Source of the DNA: JACCWP01 sp963801045
GTDB taxonomy: Bacteria; Actinomycetota; Actinomycetes; Propionibacteriales; Nocardioidaceae
Assembly (NCBI GenBank): GCA_963801045.1
Contig: CAWDDC010000004.1
Location: forward strand, 186,001-250,000
Direction of reading: 5' to 3'
DNA length: 64,000 nt
Shown here: positions 48,170 to 56,602 of the stretch, piece by piece
How positions within the stretch are numbered: position 1 is the first letter of the stretch
Layout of the letters: every line of letters begins with the position of its first letter
Notes under the pieces: model-generated
Told to the model about the DNA's origin: nothing
Databases searched by the model: none
The model's input: the letters and a program-made list of their open reading frames with translations, nothing else
Position numbers and translations under genes: made by a program

Positions 48170-48976
48170 ATGACTGTGGTGGCCGTGCTGGGCGCGGGAG
48201 TGATGGGCGAGACGCTGGTGTCGGGGCTGCTGCGTGCGGGCCGGCGACCGGAGGAGCTGCTGCTCGCCGAGCGGCGACCGGAGCGGGCGGCCGAGCTGCA
48301 GGAGCGGTACGGCGTCCAGGTGGTCGGCAACGTCGACGCCGCCCGCAAGGCCGACACCCTCGTGCTCGTGGTCAAGCCGCAGGACATGGGCGACGTCCTC
48401 GACGAGGTCGCACCGCACCTCTCCGGCGGCACCATGGTCGTGTCGCTGGCCGCCGGCATCACCACGGGTTTCATCGAGAGCCGGCTGCCGAGCGGCACCC
48501 CGGTGGTGCGGGTGATGCCCAACACCCCGGCCCTGGTCGACGAGGGCATGGCCGCCATCTCGCGGGGCTCCTCGTGCGACGAGCCGCACCTGTCCGAGGT
48601 CGAGGAGCTGCTCTCGGCGACCGGCAAGGTCGTACGGGTCCCGGAGAAGCAGCAGGACGCCGTCACGGCGATCAGCGGCTCCGGGCCGGCGTACCTGTTC
48701 TTCGTCGTCGAGGCGATGATCGAGGCCGGCGTGCACCTCGGCCTGCCGCGGAGCACGGCGAGCGAGCTGGTCGTCCAGACCGTGGTGGGCTCGGCCAAGC
48801 TGCTGCGCGAGACCGGCGAGCACCCCACCGTGCTGCGGGAGCGGGTCACCTCTCCGGGCGGCACCACGGCCGCGGCGGTGCGCGAGCTCGAGGACCACAA
48901 GGTCCGCGCCGCGTTCCTGAGCGCGATGGAGGCGGCGCGGAACCGTTCCCGCGACCTGTCCGCCGGCGAGGGCTGA
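48170..48976 (+). CDS. proC: Pyrroline-5-carboxylate reductase
   Basis: Last step of proline synthesis, NAD(P)H-dependent. Rossmann motif VLGAGVMGETLVSGLL, then VVKPQDMGDVLDEV, RVMPNTPALVDEGMAAI and the C-terminal dimer domain AISGSGPAYLFFVVEAMIEAG and VTSPGGTTAAAVRELE (signature). Intact at 268 residues, ATG 48170. GGGGAGG lies 13 bases upstream. Preceded by complex hairpins. Convergent with trpS with 12 bases between stops. Confidence 0.96.
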   Translation: MTVVAVLGAGVMGETLVSGLLRAGRRPEELLLAERRPERAAELQERYGVQVVGNVDAARKADTLVLVVKPQDMGDVLDEVAPHLSGGTMVVSLAAGITTGFIESRLPSGTPVVRVMPNTPALVDEGMAAISRGSSCDEPHLSEVEELLSATGKVVRVPEKQQDAVTAISGSGPAYLFFVVEAMIEAGVHLGLPRSTASELVVQTVVGSAKLLRETGEHPTVLRERVTSPGGTTAAAVRELEDHKVRAAFLSAMEAARNRSRDLSAGEG

Positions 48977-48988
48977 CCGCCTCCGCGC

Positions 48989-50004
48989 TCAGTCCAGCCC
49001 GATCGCACGCCGCGCCCGGCCCAGCACCGGTGCCGCCGCGGCCGCCGCTCGCGCCGCGCCGTCGGCGAGCACCGCGTCCACGCCGGCGGGGTCGGATGCC
49101 AGCGCGGCGTAGCGCGCCTGCAGCGGCTCGAGCTCGGCCACGACCGCGTCGGCCACTGCGCGCTTGAGCGACGCGTAGTCGCCGAACTCGTCCGCGAGCA
49201 CGACGGGGTCGCCGCCGGTGCACGCGGCCAGGATGCCGAGCAGGTTCGAGATCCCCGGCTTCGTGTCCGGGTCGAAGCGCACCTGCTGGTCGCCGTCGGT
49301 GACGGCCCGCATCACCTTGCGCCGCACCACGTCGGCCGGGTCGAGCATCCGCACCACGCCGGCCGCACCGTCGGGCGCGGACTTGCTCATCTTCGCGGTG
49401 GGGTCGGCGAGGTCGGCGATCCGCGCGATGCCGCCGCCGGCCCGCGCCACCCGCGGCACGACGAACGTCTCCCCGTACGTGCGGTTGAACCGCTCGGCGA
49501 GCACCCGCGCCAGCTCGACGTGCTGGTCCTGGTCGCCGCCGACCGGCACCACGTCGGTGTCGTACAGCAGGATGTCGGCCGCCATCAGGCACGGGTACGT
49601 GAACAGGCTGGCCCGGGTGCCGGGCCGGCTGCCCTTGGTCTTGAACTGCACCATCCGGCCGAGCTCGCCCACGTGCGCGGTGCACTCCAGCAGGTACGCC
49701 AGCTCGACGTGCGCCTGCACCCGCGACTGCACGAACAGCGTCGAGGCATCCGGGTCGACGCCGGCGGCGAGCATCAGCACGGCCAGCTCACGGCTGCGGG
49801 CGCGGAGCACGCGTGGGTCGTGTGCGGTGGTCAGCGCGTGCTGGTCGGCGACGAAGAAGAACGAGCGCGCAGCGTGCTGCTCGGTCGCGAACCGGCGCAG
49901 GGCGCCGAGGTGGTTGCCCAGCGTCAGCGCGCCGCTGGGGGTGATGCCGGACAGGGCGGTGCCGGATAGGACGGTGGTCGGTGGTGGTGGTGAGAAGTGG
50001 TCAT
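48989..50004 (-). CDS. trpS: Tryptophanyl-tRNA synthetase (frameshifted near 5' end)
   Basis: Class I synthetase charging tRNA(Trp). Seen: ITPSGALTLGNHLGAL (HIGH region), FFFVADQHALTTAHDP, ECTAHVGELGRMVQFKTKG, LMAADILLYDTDVVPVGGDQDQHVE, and AKMSKSAPDG (KMSKS). The ORF is open far upstream, but ATG 50004 has GGAG seven bases before it and gives MTTSHHHH, like homologues; one base seems missing between there and TVLSGTALSGITPSG. Without this the annotated start is ambiguous. The upstream 170 bases hold a leader peptide and two hairpins consistent with attenuation by tryptophan supply. Confidence 0.93.
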
Positions 50005-50067
50005 GCGGGTCTCCGGTGGGTGCGGGCCCCGCCGCAAGCGAGGGTGCGCGCCACCGGGGCGTGCGGG

Positions 50068-50093
50068 CCGACCGCCTGCGTCGAGGCGGTCGG
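50068..50093 (-). terminator. Attenuator hairpin of trpS leader
   Basis: CCGACCGCCT and AGGCGGTCGG (50068-50077 and 50084-50093) form a perfect 10-bp stem, six-base loop, 64 bases before the trpS ATG. Its first arm on the RNA contains CCGCC, which can pair with GGCGG of the upstream hairpin, giving an antiterminator. Confidence 0.55.
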
Positions 50094-50123
50094 GGTGCGA
50101 GAGGAGTGAGGGGTACGCAGCAC

Positions 50124-50144
50124 GGTCCGCCTAGGAGGCGGACC
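50124..50144 (-). promoter_or_regulatory. trpS leader hairpin over the leader-peptide stop
   Basis: GGTCCGCC and GGCGGACC (50137-50144 and 50124-50131 on the minus strand) pair perfectly, loop TCCTA. The stem begins inside the second Trp codon and the loop holds part of the UAG stop of the leader peptide, the classic position for an anti-antiterminator. Confidence 0.6.
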
Positions 50145-50176
50145 ACCAGCACAGGGCAGGGCGCGACGATGCTCAC
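50131..50176 (-). CDS. trpS leader peptide with tandem Trp codons
   Basis: Small ORF from GTG 50176 to TAG 50131. The strand reads TGC TGG TGG TCC GCC TCC TAG at the end (Cys-Trp-Trp-Ser-Ala-Ser-stop). The GTG is one base out of frame with this, 46 bases in all; removing one C of the CCC or CCCT runs gives MSIVAPCLCWWSAS. Given the many insertions in this sequence, that correction is plausible. Ribosome stalling at the Trp codons would free the downstream pairing. GTG follows a TAGACT -10 by six bases, so the leader mRNA is itself leaderless. Confidence 0.5.
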
Positions 50177-50182
50177 GGCACC

Positions 50183-50205
50183 AGTCTATCGCGCAGCGGT
50201 AGTGT
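50183..50205. promoter_or_regulatory. Compact divergent promoter pair trpS leader / deacetylase
   Basis: Minus strand: TAGACT (50188-50183) six bases before GTG 50176. Plus strand: TAGTGT (50200-50205) seven bases before ATG 50213. Only 36 bases separate the two starts, so polymerase binding sites must overlap and both mRNAs look leaderless. Confidence 0.5.
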
Positions 50206-50212
50206 CCGCGCC

Positions 50213-51406
50213 ATGTCCCGTACCCCTGACGGTGACGCGTGCGTCGTCTTCGACGAGAGCCTCACGCACTACGACTTCGGCCCGGCCCACCCGATGGCGC
50301 CGGCCCGTCTCGAGCTCACCATGCGGCTGGCCAGGGCACTCGGGGTCGTCGGCGAGGGCGGGTTGCCCGAGGTGCCGGTGCCGGAGCCTGACGACGCGTT
50401 GCTGGGACTGGTCCACGACCAGGGCTACGTCGACTGCGTGCGGCGGGCGGGCGAGGACCCCGAGCAGCACAACCTGGCGCGCGGTCTCGGCAGCGACGAC
50501 AACCCGACGTTCAAGGGCATGCACGAGGCCAGCGCCAGGGTCGTGGCGGCGAGCGTGGAGGCCGCCCGGCGGGTGTGGTCGGGGCAGATGCGCCGCGCCG
50601 CGAGCCCGGCGGGCGGACTGCACCACGCGATGCCGGGCACCGCCAGCGGGTTCTGCGTCTACAACGACATCGCGGTGGCGATCGCCTGGCTGCTCGACCA
50701 GGGTGCGGAGCGGGTGGCCTACGTCGACGTCGACGTGCACCACGGCGACGGGGTGCAGCAGATCTTCTACGACGACCCGCGGGTCCTCACCGTCAGCCTG
50801 CACGAGACGCCGCAGACGCTCTTCCCGGGCACCGGGGCGCCGTCGGAGAACGGCGGGCCGCTCGCACCGGGCAGCGCGGTCAACGTCGCCCTGCCGCCGG
50901 GCACCGACGACAGTGGCTGGCTGCGGGCCTTCCACGCCGTCGTGCCCGACGTGCTGCGGGCGTTCGGGCCGGACGTCCTGGTCACCCAGCACGGGTGCGA
51001 CTCGCACCGGGTCGACCCGCTCGCGCACCTGATGCTCTCGGTCGACGGGCAGCGGGCGTCGTACCTCGCGCTCGCGGCGCTGGCCCGCGAGATCACCGGC
51101 GGGCGCTGGGTCGCCACCGGCGGCGGCGGGTACGCGATCGCCGACGTCGTCCCGCGGGCGTGGACGCACCTGCTGGCAGTCGTCGACGGCCGCCCGCTCG
51201 ACCCCTCGACGCCGACGCCGCAGGCCTGGCGCGACCTGGTCGAGCAGGTGGTCGGCCGGCCCGGCCCGGCGTCGATGACCGACGGAGGCGACCCGCAGTT
51301 CCAATCCTGGTCAGACGGGTACGACCCGGGCAGCTGGCTGGACCGCTCGATCCTCGCCACCCGCACCGCGTCGTTCCCGGCGCTGGGCCTCGATCCCCAC
51401 TACTGA
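50213..51406 (+). CDS. AcuC-type (class I histone deacetylase family) deacetylase
   Basis: Zinc-dependent lysine deacetylase of the acetoin-utilisation AcuC family; in Bacillus AcuC deacetylates acetyl-CoA synthetase. Conserved features: GLHHAMPGTASGFCVYND (the paired His and substrate pocket), YVDVDVHHGDGVQQIF (metal Asp-His), TVSLHETPQTLFPGTG, TQHGCDSHRVDPLAH (second metal Asp) and ATGGGGYAI with the catalytic-pocket Tyr. Intact, 397 residues. No acetoin genes are nearby; an acyl-CoA synthetase lies at 57644, a possible but unproven target. Confidence 0.92.
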   Translation: MSRTPDGDACVVFDESLTHYDFGPAHPMAPARLELTMRLARALGVVGEGGLPEVPVPEPDDALLGLVHDQGYVDCVRRAGEDPEQHNLARGLGSDDNPTFKGMHEASARVVAASVEAARRVWSGQMRRAASPAGGLHHAMPGTASGFCVYNDIAVAIAWLLDQGAERVAYVDVDVHHGDGVQQIFYDDPRVLTVSLHETPQTLFPGTGAPSENGGPLAPGSAVNVALPPGTDDSGWLRAFHAVVPDVLRAFGPDVLVTQHGCDSHRVDPLAHLMLSVDGQRASYLALAALAREITGGRWVATGGGGYAIADVVPRAWTHLLAVVDGRPLDPSTPTPQAWRDLVEQVVGRPGPASMTDGGDPQFQSWSDGYDPGSWLDRSILATRTASFPALGLDPHY

Positions 51407-51589
51407 TCCGGCGCCCGCGCCAGCCAGCGGCCCGAGCGACCGGCATCCCCCACTCGGTCAGCTCTGGGCTCATCTGGACCCCTCGACCTTCCCACCTGTC
51501 CCACCAGGCACTACCCTCCCGGTACGCACAGACGTCAGTTCGCCGGTGGGGAAGCCGGCGAGCGTCCCGTGCAGGAAGTGCGGTGCGCC

Positions 51590-51799
51590 ATGGCCTCTGG
51601 TCCACAGAAGCCGGGTCTGTCTGAGGTGCGGTTCCTCACCGTTGCCGAAGTCGCACAGACCATGCGGGTGTCCAAGATGACCGTGTATCGGCTGGTCCAC
51701 AACGGTGAGCTCGAGGCGGTACGCGTCGGTCGCTCGTTCCGGGTGCCGGAGACCGCTGTCGACGACTACCTCAAGAAGTCGTACTTCCAGGCCGGTTGA
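51590..51799 (+). CDS. Small excisionase-like HTH DNA-binding protein
   Basis: 69-residue protein with an MerR/excisionase-type winged HTH: VRFLTVAEVAQTMRVSKMTV then YRLVHNGELEAVRVGRSFRV and PETAVDDYLKKS. Widespread single-copy regulator in actinobacteria, located here between the AcuC-type gene and the epimerase as in Streptomyces. ATG 51590; GTG 51569 with in-frame MQEVRC is an alternative. It is not next to any integrase, so a phage excisionase role is unlikely. Confidence 0.88.
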   Translation: MASGPQKPGLSEVRFLTVAEVAQTMRVSKMTVYRLVHNGELEAVRVGRSFRVPETAVDDYLKKSYFQAG

Positions 51800-51894
51800 C
51801 CGGCGTCCGACGCCACTGCGGCACGCTCCGCCCGGGCAGGTAGGCTGCTCGGGCGGCCGCACGCGCGGACGCCTCCCGAGCGATTGGTCCGTAC

Positions 51895-51996
51895 GTGGGT
51901 TCCGTCATCAAGAAGCGTCGCAAGCGCATGGCGAAGAAGAAGCACCGCAAGCTGTTGAAGCGGACGCGCATTCAGCGCAGGCGTGCCGGGAAGTGA
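51895..51996 (+). CDS. 33-aa AURKAIP1/COX24-domain (bS22-type) ribosomal protein
   Basis: Very short basic peptide, MGSVIKKRRKRMAKKKHRKL followed by LKRTRIQRRRAGK. It matches the AURKAIP1/COX24 domain family; in mycobacteria the equivalent 33-residue protein was found as an extra 30S/intersubunit protein (bS22). Sits between the HTH gene and the epimerase, its standard place in actinobacteria. GTG 51895. Easily missed because of its size. Confidence 0.88.
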   Translation: MGSVIKKRRKRMAKKKHRKLLKRTRIQRRRAGK

Positions 51997-52071
51997 CCCG
52001 GACGACGTGACGGACCTCGCCGGACGGTTCGGATGAACCGCTGACGGCGACAACACGGCAGTGAGGTGACG

Positions 52072-53118
52072 ATGGGTCGCGTCGTCCTCGTGACAGGTGT
52101 GGCAGGCCAGCTCGGCGCGGCTGCCGCACGTCGACTGGCCGACGACCCCGAGGTCGACAAGGTCGTCGGCGTCGACGTGCTCCCCCCGCGCGGCGACATC
52201 GAGGGTGTGCGCTTCGTCCGCGCCGACATCCGCAACCCGGTCATCGCCAAGGTGCTGGCCGTCGAGGACGTCGACACCGTCCTGCACATGAGCGTGCTGG
52301 CGATCCCCGGTCGCGGCGGAGGACGCGGCACGCTCAAGGAGACCAACGTCATCGGGACGATGCAGCTGCTGGCCGCGTGCCAGCGCTCGTCCAGCATCCG
52401 CAACCTGGTGCTGATGTCGTCCACGGCGGTCTACGGCGCGTCCGCCCGCGACCCGGGGATGTTCACCGAGGACACCGCGCCGAAGCAGCTGCCCCGCACC
52501 GGCTACGCCAAGGACTGCTCCGAGGTCGAGGGCTACGTACGCGGCTTCGCCCGGCGGCGTCCCGACGTCGGCATCACCGTGCTGCGGATGTGCGACGTGC
52601 TGGGTGCCGGCGTCACCGGGCCGTTGGCCCAGTACCTGCGGCTCCCGGTCGTCCCCACCGTGCTCGGCTTCGACCCGCGGCTGCAGCTGGTGCACCCCGA
52701 CGACGCGCTGGCGGCACTCGTCCGCGCGACGGTCAACGACCTGCCCGGCACCTACAACGTCGCCGGCGCCGGTGTGCTCGTGCTGTCCCAGGCGCTGCGC
52801 CGGCTCGGACGAGCGGCGCTGCCGCTGCCCGCCGCCGGTGTCGGCCCGGTCGGCCAGGCGCTGCGGCGTACGTCGAAGCTCGACCTCTCCCCGGACCAGG
52901 TCGCCTTCCTCACCCACGGCCGGGTGGTGGACACGACCGCGCTGCGGGAGCGGTTCGGGTTCGTGCCCCGCTGGTCGACTCCTGACACCCTGGACGCGTT
53001 CGGCGCCGGCGTCGGGCGCGGGCCGGTCGACGCCTCGACGGTGCGGCAGGTGGAGCAACACGTCGGCAGTGTCTACGCCGCGGTGCGGTCGGCTCGAGGA
53101 GGTGGTTCCGGTGGCTGA
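52072..53118 (+). CDS. NAD-dependent epimerase/dehydratase family protein
   Basis: Extended SDR fold: VTGVAGQLGAAAARRLADDP binds NAD(P), VGVDVLPPRGDIEGVRFVRADIRN, VLMSSTAVYGAS. The usual YxxxK is not seen; the local sequence is TGYAKDCSEVEGYVRGFA, so the catalytic Tyr/Lys spacing is atypical and the protein may bind rather than convert a nucleotide sugar. Intact at about 348 residues. ATG 52072 has AGGTGA five bases upstream. Overlaps the acyltransferase start by eight bases, implying co-translation and perhaps a shared envelope function. Confidence 0.87.
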   Translation: MGRVVLVTGVAGQLGAAAARRLADDPEVDKVVGVDVLPPRGDIEGVRFVRADIRNPVIAKVLAVEDVDTVLHMSVLAIPGRGGGRGTLKETNVIGTMQLLAACQRSSSIRNLVLMSSTAVYGASARDPGMFTEDTAPKQLPRTGYAKDCSEVEGYVRGFARRRPDVGITVLRMCDVLGAGVTGPLAQYLRLPVVPTVLGFDPRLQLVHPDDALAALVRATVNDLPGTYNVAGAGVLVLSQALRRLGRAALPLPAAGVGPVGQALRRTSKLDLSPDQVAFLTHGRVVDTTALRERFGFVPRWSTPDTLDAFGAGVGRGPVDASTVRQVEQHVGSVYAAVRSARGGGSGG

Positions 53119-54230
53119 GGCCGAGATCATCCCGCTGGGCACCCGCGGCAAGCCCGGTCGCGGCAGCGGCGACACGTCACCGAGCAAGGCGGCCCGGTCG
53201 CTCGCGCCCAGCGGCAGGCGCCGGCCGGGCAAGGCGGCCACGCGCCGCTGCGTGAGGCGCCGCCGGCCGAGGAGCCCACCGCCTCCGAGCCGCTGACTCC
53301 AGCCGACCGGTCCCGAGCCGACCGGTCCCGAGCCGGTCGAGGCGCGTCCCGTACCGACGAGAGCACGGCCACCCCGTCGTGCCCGACGCCCCGCGCGGCG
53401 CCGAGGTCGACCCGGTCGCGCGGGCGCTGGCGTTCCTGCGGCGCCGGGTCACCGGCGACTACGAGGTCGACGACCTCGGCTTCGACGCCGACCTGACCTC
53501 CCAGGTCTTCATGCCGCTGCTGCGGCCGCTGGCGGAGAAGTGGTTCCGGATCGAGGTACGCGGCCTCGACAACATCCCCGACGACGGCGGGGCGCTGCTG
53601 GTGGCCAACCACTCCGGCACCGTGCCGATGGACGCGCTGATGACCAGCCTGGTGGTGCACGACCACGCCGGCCGCTACCTGCGGGCACTCGGTGCCGACC
53701 TGGTGTTCACCCTGCCGTTCGTGTCCGAGATGGCGCGCAAGGGCGGGGCCACGCTGGCCTGCGGCGAGGACGCGGAGCGGATGCTCGCGAGCGGTGAGCT
53801 GGTGGGTGTCTGGCCGGAGGGCTTCAAGGGCGTCGGGAAGCCGTACACCGAGCGGTACAAGCTGCAGCGGTTCGGCCGTGGCGGCTTCGTGTCCGCCGCG
53901 ATGCGTACGGGCGTGCCGATCGTGCCGTGCTCGATCGTCGGCGCCGAGGAGATCTACCCGCTGATCGGCAACCTGCCGTCGGTGGCCCGGCTGCTCGGCG
54001 TGCCCTACCTGCCGGTGACGCCGCTGTTCCCGTGGCTCGGCCCGCTCGGGATGGTGCCGCTGCCCAGCAAGTGGGTGATCGAGTTCGGCGAGCCGATCCG
54101 CACCGACGCCTACTCCGACGGTGCCGCCGACGACCCGATGCTGGTCTTCAACGTCACCGACCAGGTGCGCGAGACCATCCAGCAGACGCTGTACACGCTG
54201 CTGATGCACCGCGAGCACGTCTTCTACTGA
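53111..54230 (+). CDS. PlsC-like lysophospholipid acyltransferase with long N-terminal extension (frameshifted)
   Basis: Membrane-associated 1-acylglycerol-3-phosphate acyltransferase family. N-terminus AEAEIIPLGTRGKPGRG then a low-complexity Ala/Pro/Glu linker with about three indels between 53225 and 53370, then FLRRRVTGDYEVDDLGFDAD and the catalytic domain: VANHSGTVPMD (His and Asp six apart, wider than canonical HX4D), GVWPEGFKGVGK and the acceptor region VPIVPCSIVGAEEIYPLIG. The linker makes exact frames uncertain. GTG 53111 overlaps the epimerase stop. Substrate not determined. Confidence 0.85.
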
Positions 54231-54264
54231 CGCACCCACTCCAGCCGAGGGGTCAGCCGTAGGG

Positions 54265-55710
54265 TCAGAGCAGCCCGCCGAGCAGCCCGCCGCCGCCACC
54301 GCCGCCGCCAGCCGCCGCCGAGGACCGCCCGAGCCGCCGGAGCCGCCGCCGGAGCCCTGCCGCCGGAGCCGCCGCCGCCCGGCCGCCGCCGAGGCCACCC
54401 AGCAGGCCGCCACCGTCGTCACCGTCGCCGCCGACCGAGCACGCCGTCGAGGGGATCGTCGATCGGGACGTCGTCGAGGATGCCGTCGACACCGTCACCG
54501 ACGGCACCGAGCGGCCCGTCGCCGGTGCCGCCGTCACCGCCGCCGAGCAGCCCGCCGACCAGGCCGTCCACGGCGTCACCGGTCTCGCCCAGCCCGCCCG
54601 AGCCGTCGTCGCCGGAGTCGCCGGAGTCGCCAGAGCCGTCGTCGCCGGAGCTGCCGGAACCGCCGGAGCCGTCGCCGCCGGAGCCGTCCGGGTCGCTGGG
54701 GTCGTCGCCAGGGTCGCCGACGGGGGTCGTCGCCGGGGTCGGTGCCCGGGTCGCCGCCGGCACCCGGTGGCAGGTCGCCGGGATCGACGCCGGGAAGCGA
54801 ACCGGAGGGGTCGCCGAGGAACTCCTCGCCCGGCAGCGCACCGGCCAGCAGGGAGTCGCCGCCGGTCAGCCCGTCGGTCGGGAGCAGCGTGCTGGCCGAC
54901 GCCAGCAGCTCGCACCGGGATGCGTACGGCCGTAGCCGAGCTGCAGTCGCTGCACACCTCGCTGATCTGCGCCTGCAGCGAGGCGACCGTGCCCGCCGCG
55001 GCGGTGTAGGAGTCCTGCGCCTCGGCGGGCAGGGTGCCGGACATGTCGGTGAGGGCCTTGCCGGCGCCGACGGTGAACTCGTCCAGGGTGCGCACGGCGC
55101 CGGTGTCGCCACTCGCGTGCGCCGCCAGCAGCGCGTCGCCGCCCTCCTCGGCCTGGTCGGTGAACGTGTGCAGGGTGTCGACGACCAGCGCGTCGTTGCC
55201 GGGCTGCTGCCCGTCGGCCGTGAGCTCGCGCAGCTCCGCCAGGCGGGTGTCGGCCTGGCCGACCAGCGTGCGGCCGCGCGCGCCGTCGCTGCGGTCGAGT
55301 GCCACCTGGGTCTGCTCGACACCGCGCTTGACCGGGTAGAGCAGGTCGCCGGGAATCGCCTGGGTGGAGGCCGACGCGAGACCGGCGCCGCCGCCCACCA
55401 GCACGAACATCGAGGCGGCGGCCGCCAGCCCGACCCGCCGGCGCAGCGGCATGCTGACCGGGCCGGTGACGGGAGGTCGGGTACGGCCCTGCTCGGGCAG
55501 TCGCGCCAGGTCGCGCTCGGCAGCGGCGAGCACGCGTACGCGGAGGTCGGCGGTGAACTGCGGGTCGGGCGTGACCGGCGGGCGGGCCCGGAGCGTGTCG
55601 ACGGTGCGGACCAGGTCGCGGACCACCCAGTCGCGCGACTCACGCCGACCGGAGAGGGCGTCGTCGAACTCGGCCGCGCGGCGGCGGCCCGGGAGCGTCG
55701 GCGTCCTCAT
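54265..55710 (-). CDS. RsbN-like membrane anti-sigma factor candidate, DUF5667 (frameshifted)
   Basis: Lies just downstream of the BldN-like sigma gene, as rsbN does in Streptomyces. Cytosolic N-terminus of about 95 residues (AAEFDDALSGRRESRDWVV, DPQFTADLRVRVLAAAERDL), one TM helix (VGLAAAASMFVLVGGGAGLA), then an external DUF5667 domain (STQAIPGDLLYPVKRGVEQT) with CSDCSS, followed by a very long Gly/Asp/Ser-rich tail. Indels near 54915, 54730 and 54440 scramble the tail reading. ATG 55710 with GAGG five bases upstream. Holding BldN inactive at the membrane is inferred from gene order and architecture. Confidence 0.75.
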   Translation of the reverse strand: MRTPTLPGRRRAAEFDDALSGRRESRDWVVRDLVRTVDTLRARPPVTPDPQFTADLRVRVLAAAERDLARLPEQGRTRPPVTGPVSMPLRRRVGLAAAASMFVLVGGGAGLASASTQAIPGDLLYPVKRGVEQTQVALDRSDGARGRTLVGQADTRLAELRELTADGQQPGNDALVVDTLHTFTDQAEEGGDALLAAHASGDTGAVRTLDEFTVGAGKALTDMSGTLPAEAQDSYTAAAGTVASLQAQISEVCSDCSSATAVRIPVRAAGVGQHAAPDRRADRRRLPAGRCAAGRGVPRRPLRFASRRRSRRPATGCRRRPGHRPRRRPPSATLATTPATRTAPAATAPAVPAAPATTALATPATPATTARAGWARPVTPWTAWSAGCSAAVTAAPATGRSVPSVTVSTASSTTSRSTIPSTACSVGGDGDDGGGLLGGLGGGRAAAAPAAGLRRRLRRLGRSSAAAGGGGGGGGLLGGLL

Positions 55711-55801
55711 CCTTGCCTCAACCGGTCATGCGTACGGGTACGCCCTGCTGGGCCCCGTGTCATGGCGACCAACGAGGCCCGGGCCGCGCGGGTTACGGCG
55801 T

Positions 55802-56566
55802 TCACCGGACCTCCCGGGGCAGCCACTTGGCGAGGTTGCGGACGGCGCGCAGCTGCAGCTGCTTGACCGCGCCCTCGGAGCGGGAGAGCACCTCGGCGGT
55901 CTCGGCGATGGACAGGCCCTGCAGGAACCGCATCACGACGCAGTCGCGCTGCTCGGCGGGCAGCCGCTGCAGGGCCGCGGTGAGCGCCTCCTGGGTGAGC
56001 ATCGCCAGCGCGGCGTCCTCGGGACCCGGGCCGTTGTCGTCGCGCTCGGGGAGCTCGTCGGAGACGGTCTCGAGCCGCGCGCGGCTGGACTTGTAGTGGT
56101 CGGTGACCAGGTTGCGGGCGATGGTCGTGAGCCAGGCGCCGAAGTCACGGCCCTGCCAGCGGAACTGGGAGATGCCGCGCAGCGCCCGGAAGAACGTCTC
56201 GCTGGTGAGGTCCTCGGCGAGGCTCACGCTGGAGACCCGGTGGTAGCAGAACCGGTAGACACCGTCGACGTAGCGGTCGTAGAGCTGCCCGAACGCCTCC
56301 GCGTCGCCCTCCTGGGCCAGCGTGACCAGCGCGACCATGCGGTCCCGGTCGGGCTCGTCGGGCGGCAGCTGCGTCGCGCCGCCGGAACCGACGACCGGCG
56401 CGGTCTCCGGGGCGACCCTGGCCTGCGCGAGCAGCACGTCGAAGGAGTGCTCGTAGGCCGCGGCCGACAGCGTGGGGGCGTGCAGAACCAACAGCACGGC
56501 CTCCCGCAGCGCGTCGAGACCGACGTCAGCAGGACCGCGCGGCTCCCCCCCGGAGGACCGTCGCAT
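55802..56566 (-). CDS. BldN-like ECF sigma factor
   Basis: RNA polymerase sigma-70 of the ECF group. Region 2: DAEAFGQLYDRYVDGVYRF, SSVSLAEDLTSETFFRAL and WQGRDFGAWLTTIARNLVTD. Region 4: ALQRLPAEQRDCVVMRFLQG, SIAETAEVLSRSEGAVKQLQ. The QGRDFGAWL and LRFLQGLS-type blocks closely match Streptomyces BldN from memory. An extra N-terminal stretch of about 80 residues resembles the BldN pro-sequence. ATG 56566 follows a strong RBS (GGGGGAGGGAG). Intact, 254 residues. In Streptomyces BldN drives aerial hyphae genes (chaplins, rodlins); the target set here is unknown. Confidence 0.9.
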   Translation of the reverse strand: MRRSSGGEPRGPADVGLDALREAVLLVLHAPTLSAAAYEHSFDVLLAQARVAPETAPVVGSGGATQLPPDEPDRDRMVALVTLAQEGDAEAFGQLYDRYVDGVYRFCYHRVSSVSLAEDLTSETFFRALRGISQFRWQGRDFGAWLTTIARNLVTDHYKSSRARLETVSDELPERDDNGPGPEDAALAMLTQEALTAALQRLPAEQRDCVVMRFLQGLSIAETAEVLSRSEGAVKQLQLRAVRNLAKWLPREVR

Positions 56567-56602
56567 ACCACTCCCTCCCCCGGCACAAAGGCCGAGGAGC
56601 AA

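Noticed and set aside
51590..51799. Phage excisionase
   Set aside because: The HTH type fits, but no integrase, attachment repeat or other phage gene is nearby and the gene is a syntenic core actinobacterial locus.
54265..54760. GC-rich repetitive stretch as a separate repeat element
   Set aside because: Explained by the Gly/Asp/Ser-rich tail of the RsbN-like protein.
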